Source: Sulfurimonas sp. (GTDB lineage: Bacteria > Campylobacterota > Campylobacteria > Campylobacterales > Sulfurimonadaceae). From it: 20,841 nucleotides of DNA. Of this stretch, positions 1 through 6,407 are shown piece by piece (within the stretch, counting starts at the first letter, position 1; each line of letters begins with the position of its first letter). Below the pieces are notes generated by a model. The model was not told the origin of the DNA. It was given only the letters and a program-made list of their open reading frames with translations, and searched no databases. The DNA is taken from positions 1 through 20,841 of the forward strand of contig JANTGW010000002.1 in assembly GCA_024762705.1 (NCBI GenBank). Reading direction: 5' to 3'. Both the position numbers and the translations under genes were made by a program.

Positions 1-1836
1 CATTGCCATAGCAGTCAGTGCTACAATAGGAGCCTGCGATTTCAAAAGCATCATATCTTTTATCTCTTTTGTTGCAACGATTCCATTCATATAAGGCATA
101 TCTATATCCATAAAAATTATATCGTATTTTTTCTTTTGATACATTTTAACAGCTTCAAGTCCGTTAGAGGCGGTAGATACATTTATATTATACTCTTGAA
201 GCAGTATTTTAATCAGACGTTGATTGATGAGATTATCCTCAACGACCAAAGCATCGATTTTCTCTTTGATTTTCAACTCATCTTTATCTTTACTGATATA
301 TTTGAAACTGTTTGCCATATAAAGGTGCTTAGCAACAGAACTAGCCAATAATGGCTTATGTATCACCCCATCAACTAAATGTGTCATTTTTGTCTGTAGT
401 TTTTCCTCCTCATCTAAGAGCAAAACCACAGGTGCTTTTTTCGTATACGTTGCAAGATCAAGCATCCATGATGAATCATCTTGATTGGCCACAATATAAA
501 GTTCGTCAATATCTTCATATATATCTTCACTGAGTTCGGAAGCTTTGTTAACATCTATGGCAAAAGAACGTAAATATGTAGTTAAAAAGTTTGCATCATC
601 GACTTTTTCTTTATCCAGTAAAAGCACTTTTGCCTTTTTCCCTGGCATCATTCTGTAATTTTGCCCATGTGATACTTTAAAGTCCAGAACAAAATTTACA
701 TAGGTGCCGCTACCCAGCTCGCTATTGATACGCAACTCCGAGCCCATCAATTTTACCAAACCACTTGAAAGGCTCAGTCCAATGCCCAGACGTTCATCAG
801 CATGGCTTCCTGCAGTAAACGGTTCATCCATAAGTGCAATTTGCTCCTGTGACATGCCCTGTCCATTGTCTTTTACTCCAAAACCTATAGAACATTCTCC
901 GTTTTGAGAGCGCTTTAAAAGTTTGACCTCTATAACAACTTTTCCGCCATTTTCAGTAAATTTTATTGCATTATTGATTATAGAGTGCATAACCTGGAGA
1001 ATTCTTCTTGCATCTCCTTCTAATTCCTGAGGCAGTTTTGGATCGATAAAACTCATTACAGAAACACCATTATTGTTTGCTTTGTCAAAAGATGTATAAA
1101 TCAATTTTTCCATTTCCACTAAAAGGTTGAAAGGTTCATTCTCCATTTCAAGACGACCACTTTGAAGCTGTGACAAATCCAGCAGTGTTTCAATATTATG
1201 CATAAGGTTTTTTGAAGAATAATCGATCATGTCTAAAAATTCACGCTGATTGTCATCCAACTCTGTTGACTTTAATAATTCAACAAAACCGAGAACTCCA
1301 TTCATAGGAGTTCTAAACTCATGCCCTATGTTTGCTAGAAATTTTGTTTTTAGCTTCTCGACTTCTTTGGTTTGTAGTCGTGCTTTTTGTAAACTTGTAA
1401 CATCTTTTAGTTCCAAGATATACATTTTATTATCATGAGAGTATTTATGGCACTTTGCTTCTACACTAAGCAGATTTCCTTTTCCATCAGTCATACTCAC
1501 GCTGTAACCATTGTTTTTATATTTTTTTATATAATCAAGCCAGCTTTTATCGGATTCTGTAAATATCTCTTCACTTTCGTTTAAAAAAAGGTCCCGTATG
1601 CTTTCATTCATTCTTTTGAAATCATTAATGTCATAATAATTCATGGTATCAAGAAATGTTTTATTTGCGCCTATCCAGCCTTCATCTTGTAAAAAATAAA
1701 GCAGCATTGTGTCACTGCTGTCTGTAACCTCAGTCAAGAAGTCCTTATCCATACGTAAAGACAATGCCTCTTTTTCTTTGTTCCCATCATCGGGATTAAC
1801 ATTTTTTTGTTTTGAAAATAGTGAAAATATACCCAT
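1..1836 (-). CDS. Hybrid sensor histidine kinase with two receiver domains (C-terminus beyond window)
   Basis: The reading frame stays open from ATG 1836 to the window edge (612 codons), so the 3' end is missing. In order I see an N-terminal PAS-like sensor region (about residues 35-145), a HisKA domain with the phospho-acceptor His172 in NIGHEFRTPMNG, and a HATPase domain with N-box NNAIKFTENGG (N289) and G1 box DNGQGM (323-328), then GIGLSL. A degenerate receiver follows (about 400-500), then a second receiver with LVVEDNLINQ and MDIDMP, whose phosphorylatable Asp is D577. The last part of that receiver, with its conserved Lys, lies beyond the edge. No membrane segment is visible, so this is probably a cytosolic phosphorelay kinase. 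GAGGAG sits just upstream of the ATG, and the -10 box TATAAT (complement of 1867-1872) gives a leader of about 24 bases. The ligand and output partner cannot be told from sequence. Confidence 0.93.
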   Translation of the reverse strand, partial: MGIFSLFSKQKNVNPDDGNKEKEALSLRMDKDFLTEVTDSSDTMLLYFLQDEGWIGANKTFLDTMNYYDINDFKRMNESIRDLFLNESEEIFTESDKSWLDYIKKYKNNGYSVSMTDGKGNLLSVEAKCHKYSHDNKMYILELKDVTSLQKARLQTKEVEKLKTKFLANIGHEFRTPMNGVLGFVELLKSTELDDNQREFLDMIDYSSKNLMHNIETLLDLSQLQSGRLEMENEPFNLLVEMEKLIYTSFDKANNNGVSVMSFIDPKLPQELEGDARRILQVMHSIINNAIKFTENGGKVVIEVKLLKRSQNGECSIGFGVKDNGQGMSQEQIALMDEPFTAGSHADERLGIGLSLSSGLVKLMGSELRINSELGSGTYVNFVLDFKVSHGQNYRMMPGKKAKVLLLDKEKVDDANFLTTYLRSFAIDVNKASELSEDIYEDIDELYIVANQDDSSWMLDLATYTKKAPVVLLLDEEEKLQTKMTHLVDGVIHKPLLASSVAKHLYMANSFKYISKDKDELKIKEKIDALVVEDNLINQRLIKILLQEYNINVSTASNGLEAVKMYQKKKYDIIFMDIDMPYMNGIVATKEIKDMMLLKSQAPIVALTAMAM

Positions 1837-1897
1837 CTTTTGCTCCTCAAAAAAGTCATTGCTTTGATTATAACATATAAGTTGCTAAAATACATCT
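1837..1897. promoter_or_regulatory. Divergent promoter region between the sensor kinase and nth
   Basis: Minus strand: TGT-TATAAT (extended -10, hexamer at 1867-1872) drives the kinase gene. Plus strand: TTGATT (1864-1869), a 16-base spacer and TGC-TAAAAT (hexamer 1886-1891) drive nth, ending only 6 bases before its ATG. The two -10 boxes are 13 bases apart, so polymerase on one would block the other. Promoters were assigned by eye. Confidence 0.6.
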
Positions 1898-2539
1898 ATG
1901 AAAAAAGCAACAAAAAAAGAGATCGAAGAGATAAAAAAGAGATTTGTGGAACGTTACAGCGATGCTGTTACTGAACTACACTACAAAAATGCTTATGAAT
2001 TGGTCATCGCAGTAGCTCTTTCAGCACAATGCACAGACAAAAGGGTCAACCTCATCACACCTGCACTATTTGAAAAATATCCGACACCTCATGATCTTGC
2101 ACAAGCGGATATAGAAGATGTCAAAAAACTTATTAACAGTTGTTCATTCTTTAATAATAAGGCAAAAAACATCATAGCTATGGCAAAACGTGTTGTTGAA
2201 GTCTATAATGGTGAAATTCCTATGAATGAAAAAGATCTGCAAACACTAGCAGGTGTAGGACAAAAAACCGCTCATGTCGTGATGATAGAATATACAGGTG
2301 CAAACCTTATGGCAGTAGACACCCATGTATTTCGAGTAGCCCACAGACTTGGTCTGAGTGATGACAAAACAGCAAAAGCAACCGAAGCCACTTTAGTCAA
2401 AAAGTTCAAAACAGACTTACATGTACTGCATCAGGCCATGGTTTTGTTTGGAAGATATATCTGTACGGCAAAAAATCCCAAATGTGACGAGTGTTTTTTG
2501 ACAGAATTCTGTAAAAGTAAAGAGAGTTTCAAAGTTTAG
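1898..2539 (+). CDS. nth: Endonuclease III (DNA glycosylase/AP lyase)
   Basis: Removes oxidised pyrimidines from DNA and cleaves the resulting abasic site in base-excision repair. At 213 residues it is close to the usual family length (E. coli 211). The helix-hairpin-helix motif LAGVGQKTAHVV carries the catalytic Lys (K123), and the catalytic Asp follows in AVDTHVFRV (D141). The C-terminal [4Fe-4S] loop is complete, with C189-x6-C196-x2-C199-x5-C205. The ATG has no Shine-Dalgarno sequence, and a TAAAAT box ends 6 bases upstream, so the mRNA may be leaderless. The lipoprotein gene downstream starts 25 bases after the stop and is probably co-transcribed. Confidence 0.97.
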   Translation: MKKATKKEIEEIKKRFVERYSDAVTELHYKNAYELVIAVALSAQCTDKRVNLITPALFEKYPTPHDLAQADIEDVKKLINSCSFFNNKAKNIIAMAKRVVEVYNGEIPMNEKDLQTLAGVGQKTAHVVMIEYTGANLMAVDTHVFRVAHRLGLSDDKTAKATEATLVKKFKTDLHVLHQAMVLFGRYICTAKNPKCDECFLTEFCKSKESFKV

Positions 2540-2564
2540 GTATGCAAAGTGCTTGGAAGTCATT

Positions 2565-2816
2565 ATGATTAAAATATATTTATTGATTTTACTTAGCATA
2601 CTTTTTAACGGCTGTGTCAACAAACACGGTATTTCTGCAAAATACTACAGCGACTGTAAAGAGTATTATGACCTGCAGGGGTACTACCACAAAGAGTGCG
2701 GAGAAGATGACATCATCACTTATGACACGATGGGTAAAGAGATAAAAAAAGGGGCAAAAAAAGTCAAAAGTCTCTTTGTAAAAGAAGAGCCAAAAGTACA
2801 AAAGAACGTCTGGTAG
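2565..2816 (+). CDS. Small predicted lipoprotein, function unknown
   Basis: This 83-residue protein begins with MIKIY, a hydrophobic stretch and the lipobox LFNGC, with the lipidated Cys at residue 17, so it should be exported and anchored by lipid. The mature part is about 66 residues and Tyr-rich. It has two further cysteines (in SDCKEYY and HKECGED), which could form a disulphide in the periplasm, and ends in a Lys-rich tail. I chose ATG 2565 over the in-frame TTG at 2553 because GGAAG lies correctly spaced before the ATG and the signal peptide is then standard. It lies 25 bases after nth, probably in the same transcript by position only. I do not recognise a family. Confidence 0.75.
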   Translation: MIKIYLLILLSILFNGCVNKHGISAKYYSDCKEYYDLQGYYHKECGEDDIITYDTMGKEIKKGAKKVKSLFVKEEPKVQKNVW

Positions 2817-2823
2817 GCTTCTG

Positions 2824-3531
2824 TTACTTTATAGCGATGAAAGTTGCAAAGTTTGCCCAGCGAAGCAATACTTCACAATGTGAAAAACCTGCATTTAATG
2901 CCATCTTTATATTTTCTTCTTCACTGTAAGGAACAAGTACATTCTCAAGCGCTTCACGTTTTTGCATGATCTCATATTCCGAATAGCCTTGCTCTTTTTT
3001 AAAATCATAATAACACTCGATGAGTTCTTTGTTCAGCTTTGGATGATGAGAGATGACTTTTTCACTAAATATGAAAACACCCTCCTTTTTTAAAGAAGCT
3101 ACAATTTTTTTTACTAATTCTTCTCTCACAAGTGGACGGATAAACTGCAGTGTATAGTTGCTGATGAAGACATCTGCATCTTGATAATCATACTCCAATA
3201 TATCGGCATTACAGACTTCTATATCAGCACCGTATGCTTCGCACTTTTGTTTTGCACGTTGGAGCATCGCTTCTGAGTTATCTAGTCCGATGAGTTTGGC
3301 CGGCTTGGTGAGCTTTCTATGAATTTGCAACAATGTTGAAGCGGTTGAACAGCCAAGATCATAGACTCTTCCATCCTCTTGCAAGTTCTTCAGGGCAAAG
3401 AACTCTGTAATTTTCTGTGATTCTTTATAAAAAGGTACACTGCGCTCAAGCATATCGTCAAAGACCGCAGCTACCTCTTCATCAAATTCAAACTGTTTTT
3501 TTATCGGCTTGGTAAATACTTTATCATTCAT
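2824..3531 (-). CDS. cmoA: Carboxy-S-adenosyl-L-methionine synthase CmoA
   Basis: CmoA converts SAM and prephenate to carboxy-SAM, which CmoB uses to make cmo5U at the wobble position of tRNAs. The N-terminal signature is clear ([14 protein letters not shown], then RSVPFY at residues 31-36). A Rossmann SAM site follows ([12 protein letters not shown], 57-68), with an acidic loop [10 protein letters not shown] (81-90) and the later CmoA motif [11 protein letters not shown]. Its 235 residues fit the family (E. coli 247). The start is ATG 3531. It lacks a Shine-Dalgarno sequence, and the extended -10 box TGA-TAAAAT ends 7 bases upstream, so a leaderless mRNA is likely. The gene is convergent with the lipoprotein gene (7-base gap) and divergent from the next gene. 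CmoB is not in this window. Confidence 0.94.
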   Translation of the reverse strand: MNDKVFTKPIKKQFEFDEEVAAVFDDMLERSVPFYKESQKITEFFALKNLQEDGRVYDLGCSTASTLLQIHRKLTKPAKLIGLDNSEAMLQRAKQKCEAYGADIEVCNADILEYDYQDADVFISNYTLQFIRPLVREELVKKIVASLKKEGVFIFSEKVISHHPKLNKELIECYYDFKKEQGYSEYEIMQKREALENVLVPYSEEENIKMALNAGFSHCEVLLRWANFATFIAIK

Positions 3532-3582
3532 AAAAAGAATTTTATCAAAATAAGCCTATAATTGAGCAAAAAAAGGATATTT
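3532..3582. promoter_or_regulatory. Interleaved divergent promoters, cmoA and the 115-residue membrane protein
   Basis: Only 51 bases separate the two starts. The minus strand carries TGA-TAAAAT (hexamer 3539-3544) for cmoA. The plus strand carries TATAAT (3557-3562), followed by the Shine-Dalgarno AAGGA (3573-3577), for the gene at 3583. The polymerase footprints would overlap completely, which suggests mutually exclusive transcription. Assigned by eye. Confidence 0.55.
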
Positions 3583-3930
3583 ATGGATATATCCCTCTCT
3601 TCTTGGATGATGACAGCTTTTATAGTTGCGCTTGCTCTGAGTATTTGGAAGGTTTACAAGTTCATGCCAAATGAAACACTTGCTGATGATGACACTACCC
3701 CACAGGCACAAACAGAACTCATGGACTTGATTTTTAAAATCATCAAAGGTAGCAATGGAGAACTTAGCGAAAAAGAGCTGGTTGAAATGGTAATGAAAGA
3801 CGAAGATTTTGACAAAGAGCATTTTTGGAGATTTAATGAGAACAAACTCAAACAGCTGTTACATGTACATTATGCAAAAAACCCTGATACAAAAAGTATC
3901 AGAGATATTCATAAGAAACTAAATGCCTAG
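3583..3930 (+). CDS. Small membrane-anchored protein, function unknown
   Basis: This 115-residue protein has one N-terminal membrane segment (about residues 7-25, TAFIVALALSIW) and a cytoplasmic-looking acidic/basic domain. Residues 50-115 look helical and could form a small winged-helix-like fold (GELSEKELVEMV, then FNENKLKQLL), but that is inference. I chose ATG 3583 because AAAGGA lies just upstream. The in-frame TTG at 3562 overlaps the -10 box and was rejected. Its TAG stop overlaps the stop of fbaA on the other strand. I do not recognise a characterised family. Confidence 0.75.
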   Translation: MDISLSSWMMTAFIVALALSIWKVYKFMPNETLADDDTTPQAQTELMDLIFKIIKGSNGELSEKELVEMVMKDEDFDKEHFWRFNENKLKQLLHVHYAKNPDTKSIRDIHKKLNA

Positions 3931-5006
3931 TTTCTGTTGATTGCATTAAGGTCTTTAAAGGCCTGAATAACACGCTCAACTAACCCTTCTTGACCGGCAC
4001 GCAGCCATTTTCTCGGATCATAATATTTTTTGTTCGGTTTGTCTTCACCTTCGGGATTTCCAATTTGGCTTTGCAAATAGTCATGATACTTTTCAACATA
4101 TTTGCGAACACCGTTCCAAGTCGCCCATTGTGTATCTGTATCAATGTTCATTTTAATGACCCCGTAACTTATCGCTTCACTTATCTCTGAAGGCAGGGAA
4201 CCTGAACCACCGTGAAATACAAAATTTACCGGTTTTTCTTCTGTATGAAACTTTTCTTGAATATATTTTTGGGAATTATCGAGTATTTTAGGAGTCAGTT
4301 TTACGTTTCCTGGCTTATATACCCCATGCACGTTTCCAAATGAAGCTGCGATTGTAAAGTTTGGAGAGACTTCACTCAGCTCCTTATATGCAAAAGCCAC
4401 TTCTTCGGGTTGCGTATATAAAAGAGCATTGTCAATATTTGTATTGTCAACACCGTCTTCTTCTCCCCCTGTCACGCCCAGTTCGATTTCGATGCTCATC
4501 CCTATCTTACTCATTCTCTCCAAATAGGCTTTACATGTAGCGATATTATCTTCTAAAGGTTCTTCTGAAAGATCAAGCATATGAGAAGAAAAAAGTGGTT
4601 TACCCTGTGTCTTGTAATAGCTCTCTCCGGCTTCAAGCAGAGCATCTATCCAAGGAAGCAGTTTTCTAGCGGCATGATCGGTATGGAGAATTACCGGGAC
4701 TCCGTATGCTTCTGCCATCATATGTGTATGTATAGCACCGGCAACTGCACCGACAATCGCTGCTTTTTCTCCATCATTACTAAGCCCTTTGCCTGCATAA
4801 TAAGAAGCACCTCCGTTGCTAAACTGTATGATAACAGGTGAATTCGCCTTTGCTGCAGCCTCCAAAACACCATTTATGGAATCAGTATTTACAACATTCA
4901 CAGCAGGTAAGGCAAAGCCTGACTCTTTAGCATGTTCATAAACTTTTAAAACATCATCACCAAAAAGAACCCCAGGTTTCACAATATCAAGTACACCTTT
5001 ACTCAT
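3927..5006 (-). CDS. fbaA: Class II fructose-1,6-bisphosphate aldolase
   Basis: A zinc-dependent aldolase that interconverts fructose-1,6-bisphosphate with dihydroxyacetone phosphate and glyceraldehyde-3-phosphate. It is the E. coli FbaA type (class IIA), with the same length of 359 residues. The catalytic Asp and first zinc His are in ILHTDHAARK (D110, H111). E175 lies in EIELGVTGGEEDG, the second zinc His is H227 in FGNVHGVY, and the third is H265 in FHGGSGS. NIDTDTQW (287-294) is the phosphate-binding segment. The start ATG 5006 follows GGGGAA, and TATAAT (complement of 5036-5041) is the likely -10. In a chemolithoautotroph this enzyme would act mainly in gluconeogenesis. The gene stands alone between a convergent and a divergent neighbour. 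Confidence 0.97.
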   Translation of the reverse strand: MSKGVLDIVKPGVLFGDDVLKVYEHAKESGFALPAVNVVNTDSINGVLEAAAKANSPVIIQFSNGGASYYAGKGLSNDGEKAAIVGAVAGAIHTHMMAEAYGVPVILHTDHAARKLLPWIDALLEAGESYYKTQGKPLFSSHMLDLSEEPLEDNIATCKAYLERMSKIGMSIEIELGVTGGEEDGVDNTNIDNALLYTQPEEVAFAYKELSEVSPNFTIAASFGNVHGVYKPGNVKLTPKILDNSQKYIQEKFHTEEKPVNFVFHGGSGSLPSEISEAISYGVIKMNIDTDTQWATWNGVRKYVEKYHDYLQSQIGNPEGEDKPNKKYYDPRKWLRAGQEGLVERVIQAFKDLNAINRN

Positions 5007-5099
5007 AATAATTCCCCAAAAAATTTAATTTTGTAATTATAATATATAGTTCATTTAAAAGAACTTTATGCTAAAATCATAACAACAAAGGATCTGAAA
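5007..5099. promoter_or_regulatory. Divergent promoters of fbaA and the cyclase-like/FapA unit
   Basis: Minus strand: TATAAT at the complement of 5036-5041, then GGGGAA before the fbaA start. Plus strand: extended -10 TGC-TAAAAT (hexamer 5072-5077), then AAAGGA (5087-5092) before ATG 5100. Spacing fits short, ordinary leaders on both sides. Confidence 0.6.
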
Positions 5100-5735
5100 A
5101 TGAGCAGTAATGCAGAAATTAATACTGATATAGTTTTAATAGATATCATTAATTTTTCCATACTCACGACAAAGCAACAACTTGAAATCATCAATTTTCT
5201 AACCCGCAGCTATAAAAAAATCATACAACGTGTGCTTGAGAATGCCAAACTTCCCTTAGAAGAACTCATACTCGGATATATTCCGACCGGCGATGGATTT
5301 TATTGCATACTCACACCGAAGTTCAGAGGCTATGGAACAATTTTAGGACTGAGTTTTAATCATTTTTCAGAACAACTTTCAAAAAAGTTTTCTTATTTTC
5401 AGGGATTACGCATAGCAGTGCATACAGGAAAAATCAACCAGTTTACAGATATTTTAGGGCATACAAACTTTATAGGAACAGGGCTTAATGACTGTGCAAG
5501 ATATTTAGAAATCAAGGACTTTAATATTTCTACAGTTATGATTTCCGATGAGGCTTATTATAATTTTCAGCGTTTTATAAGTGTACACAAAGAGTATAAT
5601 CAACTGCTTAAAGAAAGAGAGTTCAAAAAGTCTGCTCTTTTCACATTTAAAGACAAACATAACAATGAAAAAAAAGGCTACCGTGTATGGCTCAGAAAAT
5701 CGGGTATAATTATCCCTCCAGTTTATAAATATTAA
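5100..5735 (+). CDS. Class III nucleotidyl cyclase-like protein, divergent
   Basis: The layout of this 211-residue protein matches a class III adenylate/guanylate cyclase homology domain standing alone. VLIDIINFS (12-20) carries the first metal-binding Asp position (D15). IPTGDGFYCIL (61-71) matches the second metal site (D65). LRIAVHTGKI (103-112) matches the central strand, and DILG..NFIGTGLNDCARYLE (117-137) matches the region that supplies the transition-state Asn and Arg (N130, R134). The Lys that normally reads the purine, four residues before the second Asp, is Ile here, and the Asp of the usual DxxG is Asn. IPTGDG-type cyclases are a known divergent bacterial branch, so both altered activity and inactivity remain possible. 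There is no signal peptide or membrane segment. It is the first gene of a unit with the coiled-coil and FapA proteins (24-base gap). Confidence 0.65.
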   Translation: MSSNAEINTDIVLIDIINFSILTTKQQLEIINFLTRSYKKIIQRVLENAKLPLEELILGYIPTGDGFYCILTPKFRGYGTILGLSFNHFSEQLSKKFSYFQGLRIAVHTGKINQFTDILGHTNFIGTGLNDCARYLEIKDFNISTVMISDEAYYNFQRFISVHKEYNQLLKEREFKKSALFTFKDKHNNEKKGYRVWLRKSGIIIPPVYKY

Positions 5736-5759
5736 CAAGCGCTTAAAAAAGGAAGATGG

Positions 5760-6404
5760 ATGAAACTCACAGTTGATGAATATTCAAAGAAATTCAAAAT
5801 GTCAAAAGAGATGATTAGTTCAAAACTTCGCAACAAAACACTCGACTACCTAGTTGAAGATGATACTGTTTATATTATTGTTCCTGAAGAAAATATACCG
5901 ACACAAACACCTCAACAAACTACACCACCTGCAAAATCAAAAACAACCGTTGCAATGGTATTATCCTTATATCAAAAAGAAAATCTTCAACTCAAAGCAA
6001 AAATTGTCCAACTTGAAGAAAAGATAGATAAGCTCATAGATGACAAAGAGCAGATGTTACGTGATGAGATGAGTAAAATAGAAAAAGTATATGCGACAAA
6101 AGATGAACAGCTCAAACAGGTTTTAGAACTCTTAAACACAAAGCTTCTTGCTCAAGACAACAATGCAATACATGATGTCGAGCCTTTGCCTCAAACACAA
6201 AAAGCAATAAACCTTGAAAATGACAAACAAATTGTTGAACTAAAAACATATCTTAAAACACTTGATTTAGAACCATATCAACGAAAAATCATAAAAAAAA
6301 GATTTTTAGCAGTATATGACAGTGACGTAAGAGTGATTAAACAAAATGGTAAGTTATATTTGGATTTTGCAAAATATGATTACAGTGATCTCTTAGAGTA
6401 CTAA
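5760..6404 (+). CDS. Coiled-coil protein with an N-terminal helix-turn-helix-like segment, function unknown
   Basis: This 214-residue protein shows three parts. Residues 1-45 resemble a MerR/excisionase-like helix-turn-helix with a short beta pair (DDTVYIIVPEE). Residues 46-62 form a Thr/Pro/Gln-rich linker. Residues 68-130 form a strong coiled coil (heptads in LQLKAKIVQLEEKIDKLIDD). The C-terminal 60 residues look folded (PYQRKIIKKRFLAVYDSD). The layout recalls the DUF3972-type proteins of Campylobacterota, but I cannot confirm that from sequence alone. AAGGAAG lies just before the ATG. FapA starts 3 bases after the stop, so the two are surely co-transcribed. Confidence 0.7.
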   Translation: MKLTVDEYSKKFKMSKEMISSKLRNKTLDYLVEDDTVYIIVPEENIPTQTPQQTTPPAKSKTTVAMVLSLYQKENLQLKAKIVQLEEKIDKLIDDKEQMLRDEMSKIEKVYATKDEQLKQVLELLNTKLLAQDNNAIHDVEPLPQTQKAINLENDKQIVELKTYLKTLDLEPYQRKIIKKRFLAVYDSDVRVIKQNGKLYLDFAKYDYSDLLEY

Positions 6405-6407
6405 CAT

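Noticed and set aside
2553..2564. TTG start for the lipoprotein
   Set aside because: ATG 2565 has a well-placed GGAAG and gives a standard signal peptide.
3562..3582. TTG start for the small membrane protein
   Set aside because: It overlaps the -10 box, and ATG 3583 has AAAGGA upstream.
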